From an uncultured Bacteroidales bacterium (GTDB taxonomy: Bacteria > Bacteroidota > Bacteroidia > Bacteroidales > Paludibacteraceae), in NCBI GenBank assembly GCA_934716995.1, contig CAKUYO010000008.1:25015-89014 (forward strand): 64,000 bases of DNA, read 5' to 3'. Numbering within the stretch: the first letter of the stretch is position 1; every line of letters begins with the position of its first letter. The notes beneath the pieces were generated by a model that had not been told where the DNA came from, searched no databases, and saw nothing but the letters and a program-made list of their open reading frames with translations. Below, in pieces: positions 33,483-43,417 of the stretch. The position numbers and the translations under genes were made by a program.

Positions 33483-34442
33483 GCGCAGCAGACTTTCTTT
33501 TGTTTTGGAGTCGCGGAAAACTTTCAGGTTTTCTGCGGCTTTCTTTTTGAGGGTCTGCATTTGTACGTTGGCGTACTGTACGCCCTGATAGCGCATGACA
33601 AACGCTTTGATTTCCTGTTCCGCCTTGTTGGTATTGAGGTGCGGATCGCGGTTGGAGAGTGCTTCGCACAGGATTCGGATATGCGCACTCTCGTCCTGCG
33701 GGGCGCGTTGGAGCGATATAATGAGCGGCAGGGTTACTTTGCCGTCCTGTATGTCGTTCATAGTCGGTTTGCCGAGTTCTTCGCTGTCGGAAAAATCGAA
33801 GACATCGTCTTTTATCTGGAAACAGATACCGAAGAGACGTCCGAACTCCTTGAGGGCGGTACGCTGGCGCATTGTGCAACCGGCGGACTCTGCGCCCGCT
33901 TCCATACAGGCTTCGAAGAGTTTGGCGGTTTTCTGTTCTATCACACGGTAGTACTGCTCCTCGCTAATCCACATCGATTCGTTGGCGTGCAGTTGCAGCA
34001 ACTCCCCCGAGGCAAGCGAGCGGCCTAATTGCGACACAATGTCCAAGATGCGTCCGTTGCGTATCTCGGCAATGAGTGCGATGGTCTTGGAGAGCATATA
34101 GTCGCCTCCCAGAACGGCTACTTTATTGCTCCAGTGCGCTTGTACCGACTCTGCACCGCGCCGCGTAGGCGAGGCGTCCACCACATCGTCGTGCATCAGC
34201 GAGGCGGTGTGCAACAGTTCCAGTGCAACAGCCGTGCATAGGGTTTTGTCGGTTATTTTGTTGCACATCTGTGCAGCCAGCAGCACCGATATCGGGCGCA
34301 GTTGTTTGCCTCGCTTGGCAGCCACATAACTCAGCACGCTGCCCAGCAGGGGATTGTCGCTTTTGAGGCTCTCGTCAAACAGTTTTTCAAACTCTTGGAA
34401 AGAGCCCTCTATCGGCTTGCGTATTTCTAATAAAGTATCCAT
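33450..34442 (-). CDS. Trans-polyprenyl diphosphate synthase
   Basis: 330 residues from ATG 34442. The two Asp-rich motifs are in LMHDDVVDASPTRRG (first, about 85-89) and FQIKDDVFDF (second, near 215). GKQLRPISVLL and DGKVTLPLIISL are also family marks. Small residues before the first motif suit long-chain products, so an octaprenyl-type (IspB-like) synthase for quinone side chains is likely; chain length is inferred. The promoter at 34458-34465 supports the start. Convergent with sufD, overlapping by 33 bases. Confidence 0.9.
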   Translation of the reverse strand: MDTLLEIRKPIEGSFQEFEKLFDESLKSDNPLLGSVLSYVAAKRGKQLRPISVLLAAQMCNKITDKTLCTAVALELLHTASLMHDDVVDASPTRRGAESVQAHWSNKVAVLGGDYMLSKTIALIAEIRNGRILDIVSQLGRSLASGELLQLHANESMWISEEQYYRVIEQKTAKLFEACMEAGAESAGCTMRQRTALKEFGRLFGICFQIKDDVFDFSDSEELGKPTMNDIQDGKVTLPLIISLQRAPQDESAHIRILCEALSNRDPHLNTNKAEQEIKAFVMRYQGVQYANVQMQTLKKKAAENLKVFRDSKTKESLLRLFDYAIYRLH

Positions 34443-34457
34443 GATCAAAAAGGACTG

Positions 34458-34465
34458 CAAAGGTA
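34458..34465 (-). promoter_or_regulatory. -7 box TACCTTTG for polyprenyl synthase
   Basis: Sits 16 bases upstream of the chosen ATG. Confidence 0.72.
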
Positions 34466-34667
34466 CACAAAATATCCGGATTGCACAATAACTATGCAAA
34501 AAATGCGTGTTTATATGGTGTGGCGGCTGTATTGGTGCATGTCTGCCGGTATGTTTGCTCCTCAGTCTATCGGCATTGGGGCGTTTACCCAGCAGTTGGC
34601 ACCAAAGGTATCCTTTGCCGCAGTTGGCAAGAAAAATGGAAGAAAATAAGCCTAAAGTTGCTTTTCT

Positions 34668-34740
34668 GACGACGCGAGACGCGTCGTCCCCATACTTTTG
34701 CGCTCCCAAATTACCGCGGACGAGGCGTCTGCGTCCCCTG
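34668..34740 (-). repeat. Pair of GGGGACG palindromes
   Basis: 34668-34691 forms GACGACGCG-AGA-CGCGTCGTC, a perfect 9-bp stem. 34712-34740 is the reverse of the 9455-9482 family. Both point the same way and are 20 bases apart; the same two-palindrome order is seen at 52020-52094. Confidence 0.88.
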
Positions 34741-35035
34741 CGATGGCTTGGTGCCAACTTCTGGGTAAACGCCGGCATTGGTGGCTTAACAACCCGTTAA
34801 TAACCCGATAATAACCCGATATAATCAACGGAAAGTATATGCGTGATATAGAATGATAGAAAGATAGATAGAAAAATAGAATGGTTTGCCCCGTCTGTCA
34901 ATGGAGATGTTTTTGGGTGTGGCGGATAGACTGCATAATTATCAAAATGTTTGCATATATTGTATGTTTATTGACAAATGTACGGAATTTTTGATTTTAT
35001 TTGTGCAATTTGTTGTATATGTAAAATTATTGTCG

Positions 35036-35043
35036 TATCTTTG
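35036..35043 (+). promoter_or_regulatory. -7 box TATCTTTG for the 636-residue secreted protein
   Basis: CGTATCTTTGCAAAAGATTT, nearly the same as the box at 63950-63957 near the right window edge. It lies about 95 bases before the ATG at 35138. Confidence 0.7.
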
Positions 35044-35137
35044 CAAAAGATTTTTGATATAGAGACAGAAGAGATAGAAAAATAGAATAATAGAACAATA
35101 TAGATATAGAATCAAGGTATTAAATTAAGGAAGGCTT

Positions 35138-37048
35138 ATGAGAAAAATTTATTCCTTCGTGCTCGCCTTTGTGGCTTGCATTTTAGCGACCAACATCAAC
35201 GCCGCAATCAGTATTACCATCAACATTGACGACATCAGCCGGGTAAAAGTACTTCAGGATTATCAAGAGGTAAGCGGTTTGGTTACAGGAAACAATGTGA
35301 TTAGTTCGGAAAACGAGTACACTTATGTGGAAATTCATCCCAAGAGTGGCGATTTCGGTTTGACGAGCGTTGTGCAAATAGACAAAGAGGGCAAGACAGA
35401 GGAGCGCTATATATCGTATGGTGTGTGCGCTTTTCAGGTTAGCAGTTACAATGACGGTTTCACCTACAAAGTAACCTCTTTCTCGTATGAGGCATTGCGT
35501 ACGGCAAGTTGCAAAATTTATGTAGATAATGCGAGCAAGGTAACGGTACAGCGTAATAACTATTCCGATATTGCATTGACCGACGGCTTGAATATCGTGA
35601 AATTTATAGCCGATGGCGATAATGCAGAAACTCCGTTCTCTATCAGCAGTAACTCTTCTTTATATAAAGTGAAACTGAATGGTGAGGAGAAAAGCGCTTC
35701 GTATGGCTATTATAGTGTGTCTCCTGCTAATGGTGACAGCATTACCATTTTGGCGAACTATCCCGATGTGGATGTTCCTGTACATTTCATTGCCGGCAAT
35801 GAGGCGTCCAAAGGCTTTATTACGGAAGTTACCGTAGATGGCGAAGCCGTTACCAACTGGGGAGATGACAATTTTACCGTCAAATTGGGTAGTACGGTTG
35901 GTTACAAGGGCAACCAGTCGGATTACAAGTTCGATTCATTGTTTGTCGGCACTACCAAAAATACGTATTTGAGCAGCAGCGGTGCTACGTTCTTTGTCGG
36001 TTCGACGACCGAAGATTACACGGTAAAATACTATGCACACAAATATGCAACTTATGACATCACAATCAATATCGATCATCCGGAACGTGTAACGCTCTAC
36101 AAAGGCTATTCGTACAGTAACAATCCTATTTCACTGGTAGCGGGCGAAAACACCGTTTCGCTGACAGAACAGGTCTCGGGCATCTCTTTCAAGGTAAATG
36201 CAGGTTGCTGGATTGAATCGTTTACCGACGCTGAGGGCACCGAGTACAAAAACACCAGTTCTTACTCGCTGATTACCACTTCCGCGGGCAAAGTATTCAC
36301 CATTACTACAGGCGAGGTGGATCGCCAGTTGCATGCAGAGTTCTATATTGATGACCCGTCGGCATCCACTTATGGCGGCAACGTTACATTTAATGCGGGC
36401 GGCAACAACCGTTCCACTCCGTTGATCTTCCAAGGCGAAGGCGGCGTATTGGCACAGAGCGGCTACAACCTGCTTACCTTTGACGCTTCGTTTGACAACC
36501 CTGTGCAAGTCAGTTTCTGGGGACCGGATGCCAGCACTATTTTCTTCTACATCAACGATGTAAAACAAGACGCAAGTACCTCTTTCAATTTCACTTTGGC
36601 AGACGGCGATGTTATCAAAGCATTCTTGAAAGCCGAGCCGCAGACCTATACGGTTACGTTTGCAGCCAAAGAGGGCACTGACTATGGTTTTGCAGATGTG
36701 GTGCGCGATGTGATTGTGCCGGTAGAGGATGTAACCGCTCCGCTGAGCGTGCTGACCGATACGAAGATTTCGTTCAAACTGACAGGTACAACGCAGGTTA
36801 CCGCCAACGACAAAGTACTGGTTGCCGGTGATGAGGGTATCTATTCGCTCAATATCAATGAGAATACCACTATTCTGGCAGGCGGTGAGACAACGGCTGT
36901 CGAAGATGCGGGTGTGGCACAGAACAGCAATGTATATACTTTGCAGGGTGTGCTGTTGCTCAAGGACGCTACCGAAGCAGAGGTGAAAGCATTGCCTGCG
37001 GGTATGTATATCATCAACGGCAAGACTTCTTACCTGCTGCAACACTAA
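35138..37048 (+). CDS. Secreted repeat-domain protein with T9SS-like tail
   Basis: 636 residues. Signal peptide (FVLAFVACILATNINA). The body contains at least three related segments built as ITINIDD..RVKVLQ...VSGLVTGNNVIS (about 25-60), CKIYVDNASKVTVQRN...IALTDGLNIVKF (about 130-165) and YDITINIDHPERVTLYKG...ISLVAGENTVSL (about 305-345). These suggest tandem beta-sandwich domains. The C terminus (VYTLQGVLLLKDA...LPAGMYIINGKTSYLLQH) matches a T9SS sorting tail. No enzyme motif; it may be an adhesin or binding protein. The subtilase gene follows 182 bases later. Confidence 0.78.
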   Translation: MRKIYSFVLAFVACILATNINAAISITINIDDISRVKVLQDYQEVSGLVTGNNVISSENEYTYVEIHPKSGDFGLTSVVQIDKEGKTEERYISYGVCAFQVSSYNDGFTYKVTSFSYEALRTASCKIYVDNASKVTVQRNNYSDIALTDGLNIVKFIADGDNAETPFSISSNSSLYKVKLNGEEKSASYGYYSVSPANGDSITILANYPDVDVPVHFIAGNEASKGFITEVTVDGEAVTNWGDDNFTVKLGSTVGYKGNQSDYKFDSLFVGTTKNTYLSSSGATFFVGSTTEDYTVKYYAHKYATYDITINIDHPERVTLYKGYSYSNNPISLVAGENTVSLTEQVSGISFKVNAGCWIESFTDAEGTEYKNTSSYSLITTSAGKVFTITTGEVDRQLHAEFYIDDPSASTYGGNVTFNAGGNNRSTPLIFQGEGGVLAQSGYNLLTFDASFDNPVQVSFWGPDASTIFFYINDVKQDASTSFNFTLADGDVIKAFLKAEPQTYTVTFAAKEGTDYGFADVVRDVIVPVEDVTAPLSVLTDTKISFKLTGTTQVTANDKVLVAGDEGIYSLNINENTTILAGGETTAVEDAGVAQNSNVYTLQGVLLLKDATEAEVKALPAGMYIINGKTSYLLQH

Positions 37049-37095
37049 ACGGATCTATCCTATCCATAATAATTAGTATAAATATCATTTTGTCG

Positions 37096-37125
37096 ATGTT
37101 ACTGCTCCGCGAGGAGCGGTAACAT
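37096..37125 (+). terminator. Hairpin after the repeat-domain gene
   Basis: 13-bp stem ATGTTACTGCTCC/GGAGCGGTAACAT with a GCGA loop and one T-G pair, but no strong T run after it. Termination is therefore uncertain. Confidence 0.5.
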
Positions 37126-37140
37126 TTCGGCTGTATAGAA

Positions 37141-37218
37141 GACCTCCCCAACCCCTCCAAAGGAGGGGAATGCGAAGCGGGACAATGGGGCTAATTAGAC
37201 CAATAAGACTAATAAAAG
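37141..37218 (+). repeat. CTCCCC...GGGG palindrome plus ATTAGACC array
   Basis: The palindrome at 37141-37170 is followed by AATGGGGCTAATTAGACCAA and 9-bp units. The copy at 47016-47091 has the same two-part structure. Confidence 0.85.
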
Positions 37219-37230
37219 ATTGAATAATTT

Positions 37231-39525
37231 ATGAAAAGAGTAACAATCAGTGCTTTTGCTTTGGCGGTGGCAATGTCGCTGCCGGCTCAGTCTGCACTTG
37301 ACCTGCAGAGCCGTGCCACACTGCGACAGTTGCGGGCACAGCAACCCGACGTGTGCGCCGTACAGGGCAGAAAAGCCGCGCCGCTGCGTGCTGCGGCAAT
37401 GACACCCGTGATGATGGTGGTAACACCGGGTACAACCGACGAACAACTGGAAGAAGAGGGTATTGTCGTTACCGGCCGCTTCCGCGATTTTGTGTTTGCC
37501 TCGGTGGCGGTAGATGATGTGGAGCGTGTGGCTTCGCTGCGCAGTATCAGACAGTTGCAACTGCCCCGCGATGTGCATCAGAAACTCGACAAGGTGCGTA
37601 CCGCCATCGGTGTGGACAAGATACACGCCGGCGAGGGGTTGCCCCAAGCCTATACGGGTGCGGGCGTGGTAACCGGTATCGTGGACGGCGGTCTCGACCC
37701 GAACAACATCAATTTTCAGCGTGAAGACGGTACCAACCGTGTGGAGTATCTGACCCATATCTATAGCAATTCCAATAGTACGGCGGGATATAGTCTGGTG
37801 GAGTACAACCGTGAGACGGTGAAGGATTTCGAGACCGACGACAAGACGGCATACCACGGTACGCACACTTTGGGTATTATGGCAGGCGGTTACGACGGCA
37901 AGATTACGATGGCTACCCAAGGGTCGATGTTGGGCGCGGATATAGTGGAAGCGGATAACCCCTATTATGGTATGGCTCCCAATTCGGACATCGTGGTATC
38001 GTGCGGTACGTTGCAGGACTTTTTCATTGCGCAGGGTATCTACAGCACGATGGCGTATGCTGCTGACATGGGCAAACCGGCGGTGGTCAATCTGTCGCTC
38101 GGCAGCAATACCGGTCCGCACGACGGTTCGGGTATGTTAAGTCAGTTTATGGAGCAAGCCGCCGATGAGGGTTTGATTATCTGTCTGGCTGCGGGCAACG
38201 AAGGCGACCTGCCTATCGCACTCAACAAGACATTGAGCGATGACGACAAGACGGTGCAGACGTTTATCCAGCCGCTGCAATCGACGGTAACGAGCGGCGG
38301 TACCACCTACAAAAACCTGCGCTACGGACAGGTGTATATCTATAGCAACGACACGACGCCTTTTGATATTCAGGCGGTTATATACAATACATCGCGCGGG
38401 ACGATCATGTTCCGCGATGCGGCTATCTCGGCTTCGCAGCGCGGCAACAGCGTCTATTATGCCACCAGCGGTTATGAGCAGAACGACACCGACAAGAGCA
38501 ATACCAATTTTGAAAAGGCTTTCAACGGTTATTTGGGAGTAGGTGCCGATTTGGACGCATCGTCGAACCGCTATTATGCGATGATTGACTATTTCTTGCA
38601 CGACAACACCAAAACCAATGCCAACGGGCAGTATATCCTCGGTTTTGTGGTTACGGGCAAGAAGGCGGGGCAGCGTATCGACTGCTACTGCGACGGAACG
38701 TGGACGGTATTGGACGGCTACGACCAAGCCGGCTGGTCTGACGGTTCGCAGAACGGCTCTATCAGCGATATGGCGTGCGGAAAGAATATCCTGGTGGTAG
38801 GGTCGTACAACACGCGTGAGTACTACAGTTCGCTGGACGGCAAGACATACAGTTATGGTACGGGGGCTTTCCCCGAAGGCGAGGTGAGCAAATTCAGTTC
38901 GTACGGCACGACCATTCACGGCGACAACCTGCCGCACGTGGTAGCACCGGGGGTAACGGTGATCTCGTCTATCAGCGAACCTTATACCACATCGACCAAT
39001 TTCTCCTCGTTCCTCAACTACCAACAGGCGAAAGTGGAGAAAGACGGCAAGACCTACTATTGGCAGGAGGCTATCGGTACTTCGATGGCGACACCCGTGG
39101 TGTCGGGGGCTATTGCGCTGTGGCTTGAAGCCAATCCGAACCTGACGATAGATGATGTAAAAGACATCGTTGCCAAGACGGCTGTGAAAGACGACTACGT
39201 AAAGAACAGCACTGCCGATCCTATCCAATGGGGTGCGGGTAAGTTTGACGCCTATGCGGGACTGAAAGAAGTCATCCGCCGCACGGCAGTGGACGATGTG
39301 AAGAGCGACAGCCGCCTGCTTGTGCAGACCACCGACAACCGCCATTTCAATGTGTTCCTCGGCGGGGCAAAATCGCTCTCGGCTACGCTCTACAACATTG
39401 CCGGACAGGCAGTGGGGCAGTATGCCGCTGCGGGGGACGAACTGGATATAGACGCTTCGGCATTGGCAGCGGGCGTGTATGTGCTGCAAGCCAATAATCA
39501 TACGGACAAAATCATTATAAAATAA
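37231..39525 (+). CDS. Secreted subtilisin-family (S8) serine protease with T9SS tail
   Basis: 764 residues. Signal peptide to about 22, then an inhibitor-like propeptide. The catalytic triad is Asp152 in GIVDGGLDP, His209 in YHGTHTLGIMAGG and Ser618 in GTSMATPVVSGA, with the oxyanion Asn in CLAAGNEGD. The distance between His and Ser is long because of an inserted beta-rich domain (about 330-500), as in large Bacteroidota subtilases. The last 75 residues (FLGGAKSLSATLYNIAGQAV...GVYVLQANNHTDKIIIK) are a T9SS type A sorting signal. It forms an operon with the LRR gene three bases downstream. Confidence 0.93.
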   Translation: MKRVTISAFALAVAMSLPAQSALDLQSRATLRQLRAQQPDVCAVQGRKAAPLRAAAMTPVMMVVTPGTTDEQLEEEGIVVTGRFRDFVFASVAVDDVERVASLRSIRQLQLPRDVHQKLDKVRTAIGVDKIHAGEGLPQAYTGAGVVTGIVDGGLDPNNINFQREDGTNRVEYLTHIYSNSNSTAGYSLVEYNRETVKDFETDDKTAYHGTHTLGIMAGGYDGKITMATQGSMLGADIVEADNPYYGMAPNSDIVVSCGTLQDFFIAQGIYSTMAYAADMGKPAVVNLSLGSNTGPHDGSGMLSQFMEQAADEGLIICLAAGNEGDLPIALNKTLSDDDKTVQTFIQPLQSTVTSGGTTYKNLRYGQVYIYSNDTTPFDIQAVIYNTSRGTIMFRDAAISASQRGNSVYYATSGYEQNDTDKSNTNFEKAFNGYLGVGADLDASSNRYYAMIDYFLHDNTKTNANGQYILGFVVTGKKAGQRIDCYCDGTWTVLDGYDQAGWSDGSQNGSISDMACGKNILVVGSYNTREYYSSLDGKTYSYGTGAFPEGEVSKFSSYGTTIHGDNLPHVVAPGVTVISSISEPYTTSTNFSSFLNYQQAKVEKDGKTYYWQEAIGTSMATPVVSGAIALWLEANPNLTIDDVKDIVAKTAVKDDYVKNSTADPIQWGAGKFDAYAGLKEVIRRTAVDDVKSDSRLLVQTTDNRHFNVFLGGAKSLSATLYNIAGQAVGQYAAAGDELDIDASALAAGVYVLQANNHTDKIIIK

Positions 39526-39528
39526 GAT

Positions 39529-42500
39529 ATGAAACATTTTGCTAAACTGACAGGGCTGTTGTTGGCAGGACTGATGTGCGTGGCAGGCAATGCGTTTGCC
39601 GCAAAGAAAGGTTCCAAAGCCGACGACCTGAAGCCGATCTTGACATTCAAGACCAGTATTTACGAACAGTACGGAACGAGCAATAATTTCTCCATCGTAC
39701 TCGGCGTAAGCGATACCACGTATCTGTATGTGGATTGCGGAAACGGAAAAACTGAATACGAGGTAGGTTATGCCGTGGCTGACAGTTCGTCGGTCAGCGG
39801 AACGCTGATCTACTGCTCCGTAACCGAGGCGGGGACGGTAACTATCTATGGTACCGACGAGGATGCGCTTCTGGTGGACTACCTGAATGCCGACGGGTGC
39901 TATATCACGGATATAGACCTCAGCCGGTTGGTCAATCTGGACGTGTTGTCGCTCAGCCACAACTCGTTCACCAGTCTCGACCTGAGCCACAACACAAAGA
40001 TCCGTGCGCTCTACTTGTCGGACAATGCGTTTGCCGCAGAGACACCGCTTGAGATTGGCGAGAAACCGGATTTGGTGCTTCTCGAACTGCAGATTGTGGA
40101 GAACCTGTCGCCGAATTTCGATATGACCAAGTACCCGAAACTGCAGTCGTTTGATGCATACCACTGTCCGTCATTAGTCAATGTGGATCCGACCAACTGC
40201 CCGGATTTGCTGCAACTGACATTGGAGATGACCAATGTCAAGACGTTGGATCTGAGCAAGAACCCCAATCTGATCATTCTCAATGTGAGCGATGCGGCGG
40301 TAAGCGAACTCGACCTGAGCCACAACACCAAGTTGCAGCAACTCTACTGCGAACACGTATCGAGCGTATTCAATACGGATGTGAAAATCAAGAAGTTGGA
40401 CGTAAGTAAGTGTCCTGACATCTACCGTCTTATCGCCAACGGCAATGCGTTGACCGAGTTGGACGTAACCAACCTGCCGTATCTGATTTCGCTCTCGTGC
40501 ATGGACAACTATATTACCTCGCTGGGGCTGGATGTAAGCGTAAACAAGCAGTTGAGCCAGGTGAAGATCGACCGCAACTGTCTTGATTTTGCCACTCTGC
40601 CTTTCGACCCCGGTACATGGGAGGAATATACCTATGCACAGCGCAATCTGCCGGTGGAGCGCAGTTACAAAGAGGGCGATGTATTGGATTTCAGCAGCCA
40701 TGTGCTCCGCGACGGAACGGTTACCGAGGCGGCTCTGTACGCCTTTGATGTTACTACGCCGGACACGTGGGTGAAACTGGATACCAGTTACTATTCGTAT
40801 AAGGATGGCAAGGTAACGCTCAAAAAAGCGTACACCGACAGTCTGTTTGTCGCCTTTGCCAACAGCAAGTTTCTGGAGTATAACCTCTATACCGACCATT
40901 TCAAGGTGAAGATTGCGAGCGACTACGGCAAACCGTCGCAGGTGATGTCATTTACGCCGACAATCCAACAAGTGAATCTGACCTTGGCGATGCTGGGGGC
41001 TTCGGTGGAAAATCCGCAAACTTTCTATGTCAGTTACAATGGCGAGGATGATACGCTCTATCCTTTTACTACGACCGCTTCTACATTGAGTGAGGCAACA
41101 CCCGTGGTGCTGAATACGCCGTGGGCATACAGCACGGTGAAAGTGTATATCCCAGAGAATGCGGCTATTACAGGAATCAGTTTGGCAGGACAGGGTGTAA
41201 CCAGCATCGATCTGAGCCAACTTATTTCTTTGCAGGAACTTGATTTGTCCAACACAGGGATTTATAGTATAGACCTTTCCCGCAACCGCTGGCTGCGCAC
41301 ACTTGATTTGAGCCACAATCAATTGTATATCTGCTCTTTGGCGGGTGTAAACGACCTATTTGCCAAGAATGTGTTAGGCGACATCAACCTCAGTTACAAC
41401 TATTTGCAGACCGTCACGCTCAACCCGCAGTTGGCTATCCGCAACCTTGATTTGAGCCACAACCAACTGACCAGCGACAGTCTCAAACTGGCGGATGCCG
41501 ATTCGATTCAAACGATTGACCTGTCAGGCAACCGGCTTACTTCGCTCACGCTGACCCACTGCACGGCATTGCGCAGCCTGAAAGTGTCGGACAACCAACT
41601 GACGGAAATCACGCTCCCGACCGAGAACAATATCACGTATCTGGCATTGGAGAACAACAAGTTTACGCTTGCCAATATCCCTGCGCACGGCAACATCGCC
41701 GAGGCGAACTATATCTATGCGCCGCAGGCGGACATCATCATCGCCACCAAGGGTCCGTGCACCGACCTCGCTACGCAAGACCTGACACTGGACGGCAACA
41801 AAACGGCTTTCCGCTGGCTCAAAGAGGACGGTACAGCCCTCACAGAAGGAACGGACTACACTGTCAGCAACGGTTTTACGCGCTTCCTCAATACCGAAGC
41901 GGGCAAGGTGTATTGCGAAATCACCAATGCCGCCTATCCTGCTTTTACGGGTGACAAAGTGCTGAAAACCACGCAGATTGAGGTGGCTGGTATGCCAACC
42001 AACGAAATTGCGTCGTTTACGACCACGCAGGAGGGCGATACGGTGGAACTCTCGCTGGCTGCCAACCAAGAGGGTGTGGCACTCTATATAGACTGGGACG
42101 GCAACGACAACGTAACGCAATACGTACTCGGTACCCAATATCGTCTTTTCTCGGCGACCACCCACAAAGACAAAACAGTGCGTGTCTATACCTATACGTC
42201 TGATGAAAAAATCACTATCTTCAGTATGACGGGTGCGACATTGTCGGATTTCGACGGATCGAAACTGAACGATGCAAGCACGCTTACTATCCAGAATGCA
42301 GGCTTGAGCCAAATCGTGCTCCCTATCAACAAGGAGACGCTCACTGAACTCAACTTGTCGGAGAATAACTTCACGAGTATTGATTTCGCTTCATATTCCA
42401 ACTTGCGAATGTTGGCTGTCGGACACAACCAATTCACTTCGATAGATCTGAGCAAGAACCGGAAACTGCAAGTGGTCAATGCGGCAAACAATCAAATCAG

Positions 42501-43251
42501 CAGTGTTACTTTCGACAATCCGAACTTGTGGGTACTCTATCTGAGCGAGAATGCATTGCAGAACATAGATTTCACCAAGGCTGCAAACATTGAGCAGTTG
42601 TCGCTGGCAAATAACCGGCTCAGCACGATAGACCTTTCGCCACTGAACAAACTGATGGCTCTGACGCTCAATGGCAACTACTTCAATTTCCAGACTCTGC
42701 CTGCCATTAAGTCGTCCTATATTGTATATTACTACTACAACCAGGCTCCGATAGAGGCGGCTCTGCAAGAGGGCAACACCATCGACCTGAGCAGTCAGGC
42801 TATGGTGGGCGACTCGGTAACGACCTATACGTGGTATCTGGATGTTCCTGAATGGGATTCCGACCAAGGTGCGTATGTAGGTGAAGATCTGATTGAGGGG
42901 GAAGAATATACCATTGAGAATGGTGTAACGACCTTCATCAAGTCGTTCAACGGCGTAATGTGTATTATGACCAACCCCGCTTTCCCGAACCTGTATCTCT
43001 ACACCAATCTCTATGATGTCATCGGTACGGCAATGGAGCAGGTGAGCGAAGACGGACTGAACATCTATGTACGCGGCAATGACATTGTGGTCAATACTGC
43101 GGCAGCCGCTCCGATTTCGCTCTATAGTGTCTCGGGTGCATTGCTCGCCACCGTCGCCGGCAATGCCGGCGAAACCGTTTTGCCGGACATCACCACGGGG
43201 GCATACCTTGTCCGTGTAGGCGACAAAGCGCAAGCGGTACTCGTTCCGTAA
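39529..43251 (+). CDS. Secreted leucine-rich-repeat protein with T9SS-like tail
   Basis: 1240 residues. Signal peptide ends near GNAFAA. Three LRR blocks (about 120-350, 545-740, 910-1060) carry the consensus LxxLDLSxNxL, for example LDVLSLSHNSFTSLDLSHNTKI and LRTLDLSHNQL. They are separated by beta-sandwich modules with the repeated phrase DLSSQ/DFSSHVLRDG and TFYVSYNGEDDTLYPF. The C terminus (ISLYSVSGALLATVAG...GAYLVRVGDKAQAVLVP) is a T9SS-like sorting tail. Proteins of this type usually act in adhesion or host/substrate recognition. It is co-transcribed with the subtilase and followed by a terminator. Confidence 0.88.
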   Translation: MKHFAKLTGLLLAGLMCVAGNAFAAKKGSKADDLKPILTFKTSIYEQYGTSNNFSIVLGVSDTTYLYVDCGNGKTEYEVGYAVADSSSVSGTLIYCSVTEAGTVTIYGTDEDALLVDYLNADGCYITDIDLSRLVNLDVLSLSHNSFTSLDLSHNTKIRALYLSDNAFAAETPLEIGEKPDLVLLELQIVENLSPNFDMTKYPKLQSFDAYHCPSLVNVDPTNCPDLLQLTLEMTNVKTLDLSKNPNLIILNVSDAAVSELDLSHNTKLQQLYCEHVSSVFNTDVKIKKLDVSKCPDIYRLIANGNALTELDVTNLPYLISLSCMDNYITSLGLDVSVNKQLSQVKIDRNCLDFATLPFDPGTWEEYTYAQRNLPVERSYKEGDVLDFSSHVLRDGTVTEAALYAFDVTTPDTWVKLDTSYYSYKDGKVTLKKAYTDSLFVAFANSKFLEYNLYTDHFKVKIASDYGKPSQVMSFTPTIQQVNLTLAMLGASVENPQTFYVSYNGEDDTLYPFTTTASTLSEATPVVLNTPWAYSTVKVYIPENAAITGISLAGQGVTSIDLSQLISLQELDLSNTGIYSIDLSRNRWLRTLDLSHNQLYICSLAGVNDLFAKNVLGDINLSYNYLQTVTLNPQLAIRNLDLSHNQLTSDSLKLADADSIQTIDLSGNRLTSLTLTHCTALRSLKVSDNQLTEITLPTENNITYLALENNKFTLANIPAHGNIAEANYIYAPQADIIIATKGPCTDLATQDLTLDGNKTAFRWLKEDGTALTEGTDYTVSNGFTRFLNTEAGKVYCEITNAAYPAFTGDKVLKTTQIEVAGMPTNEIASFTTTQEGDTVELSLAANQEGVALYIDWDGNDNVTQYVLGTQYRLFSATTHKDKTVRVYTYTSDEKITIFSMTGATLSDFDGSKLNDASTLTIQNAGLSQIVLPINKETLTELNLSENNFTSIDFASYSNLRMLAVGHNQFTSIDLSKNRKLQVVNAANNQISSVTFDNPNLWVLYLSENALQNIDFTKAANIEQLSLANNRLSTIDLSPLNKLMALTLNGNYFNFQTLPAIKSSYIVYYYYNQAPIEAALQEGNTIDLSSQAMVGDSVTTYTWYLDVPEWDSDQGAYVGEDLIEGEEYTIENGVTTFIKSFNGVMCIMTNPAFPNLYLYTNLYDVIGTAMEQVSEDGLNIYVRGNDIVVNTAAAAPISLYSVSGALLATVAGNAGETVLPDITTGAYLVRVGDKAQAVLVP

Positions 43252-43272
43252 AACAAAGCATAGGTTGATAAG

Positions 43273-43314
43273 CAAAACAGGCTGCCCGGCATAAAATCGG
43301 ACAGCCTGTTTTGT
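43273..43314. terminator. Terminator between the LRR gene and tolC
   Basis: AAAACAGGCTG/CAGCCTGTTTT stem with a T run on the plus strand and an A run before it. It can serve both convergent transcripts. Confidence 0.88.
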
Positions 43315-43378
43315 TGTATATGCTCCATGTGGTTTACTATAGGATAGCGGGACTCTATCCACCTTACTTTGGCATACG

Positions 43379-43413
43379 TTATCCACCTGACATCCACCTG
43401 ACATCCACCCGTG
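43379..43413 (-). repeat. 11-bp tandem array, GTGGATGTCAG type
   Basis: Three units read on the minus strand, ending five bases before the tolC stop. The same words appear in coding positions at 3661-3696 and 21552-21588. Confidence 0.85.
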
Positions 43414-43417
43414 TCTG

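Larger units (their letters stand above)
34443..35137. other. 695-base intergenic region with palindromes and promoters
   Basis: Contains the polyprenyl synthase promoter, two GC-rich palindromes at 34668-34691 and 34712-34740, ATAGAA repeats at 34847-34883 and 35054-35110, and the promoter box TATCTTTG at 35036-35043. No convincing gene. Confidence 0.75.

Noticed and set aside
34481..34800. Small genes in the 34.4-35.1 kb gap
   Set aside because: The short frames run through GC palindromes and have no signal or family resemblance.
35138..37048. SusD or SusC component
   Set aside because: No SusD helical repeats, no lipobox and no TonB plug; only beta domains and a sorting tail.
38137..40164. 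675-residue open frame opposite the subtilase and LRR genes
   Set aside because: Spans two real genes on the other strand and has no recognisable domain.
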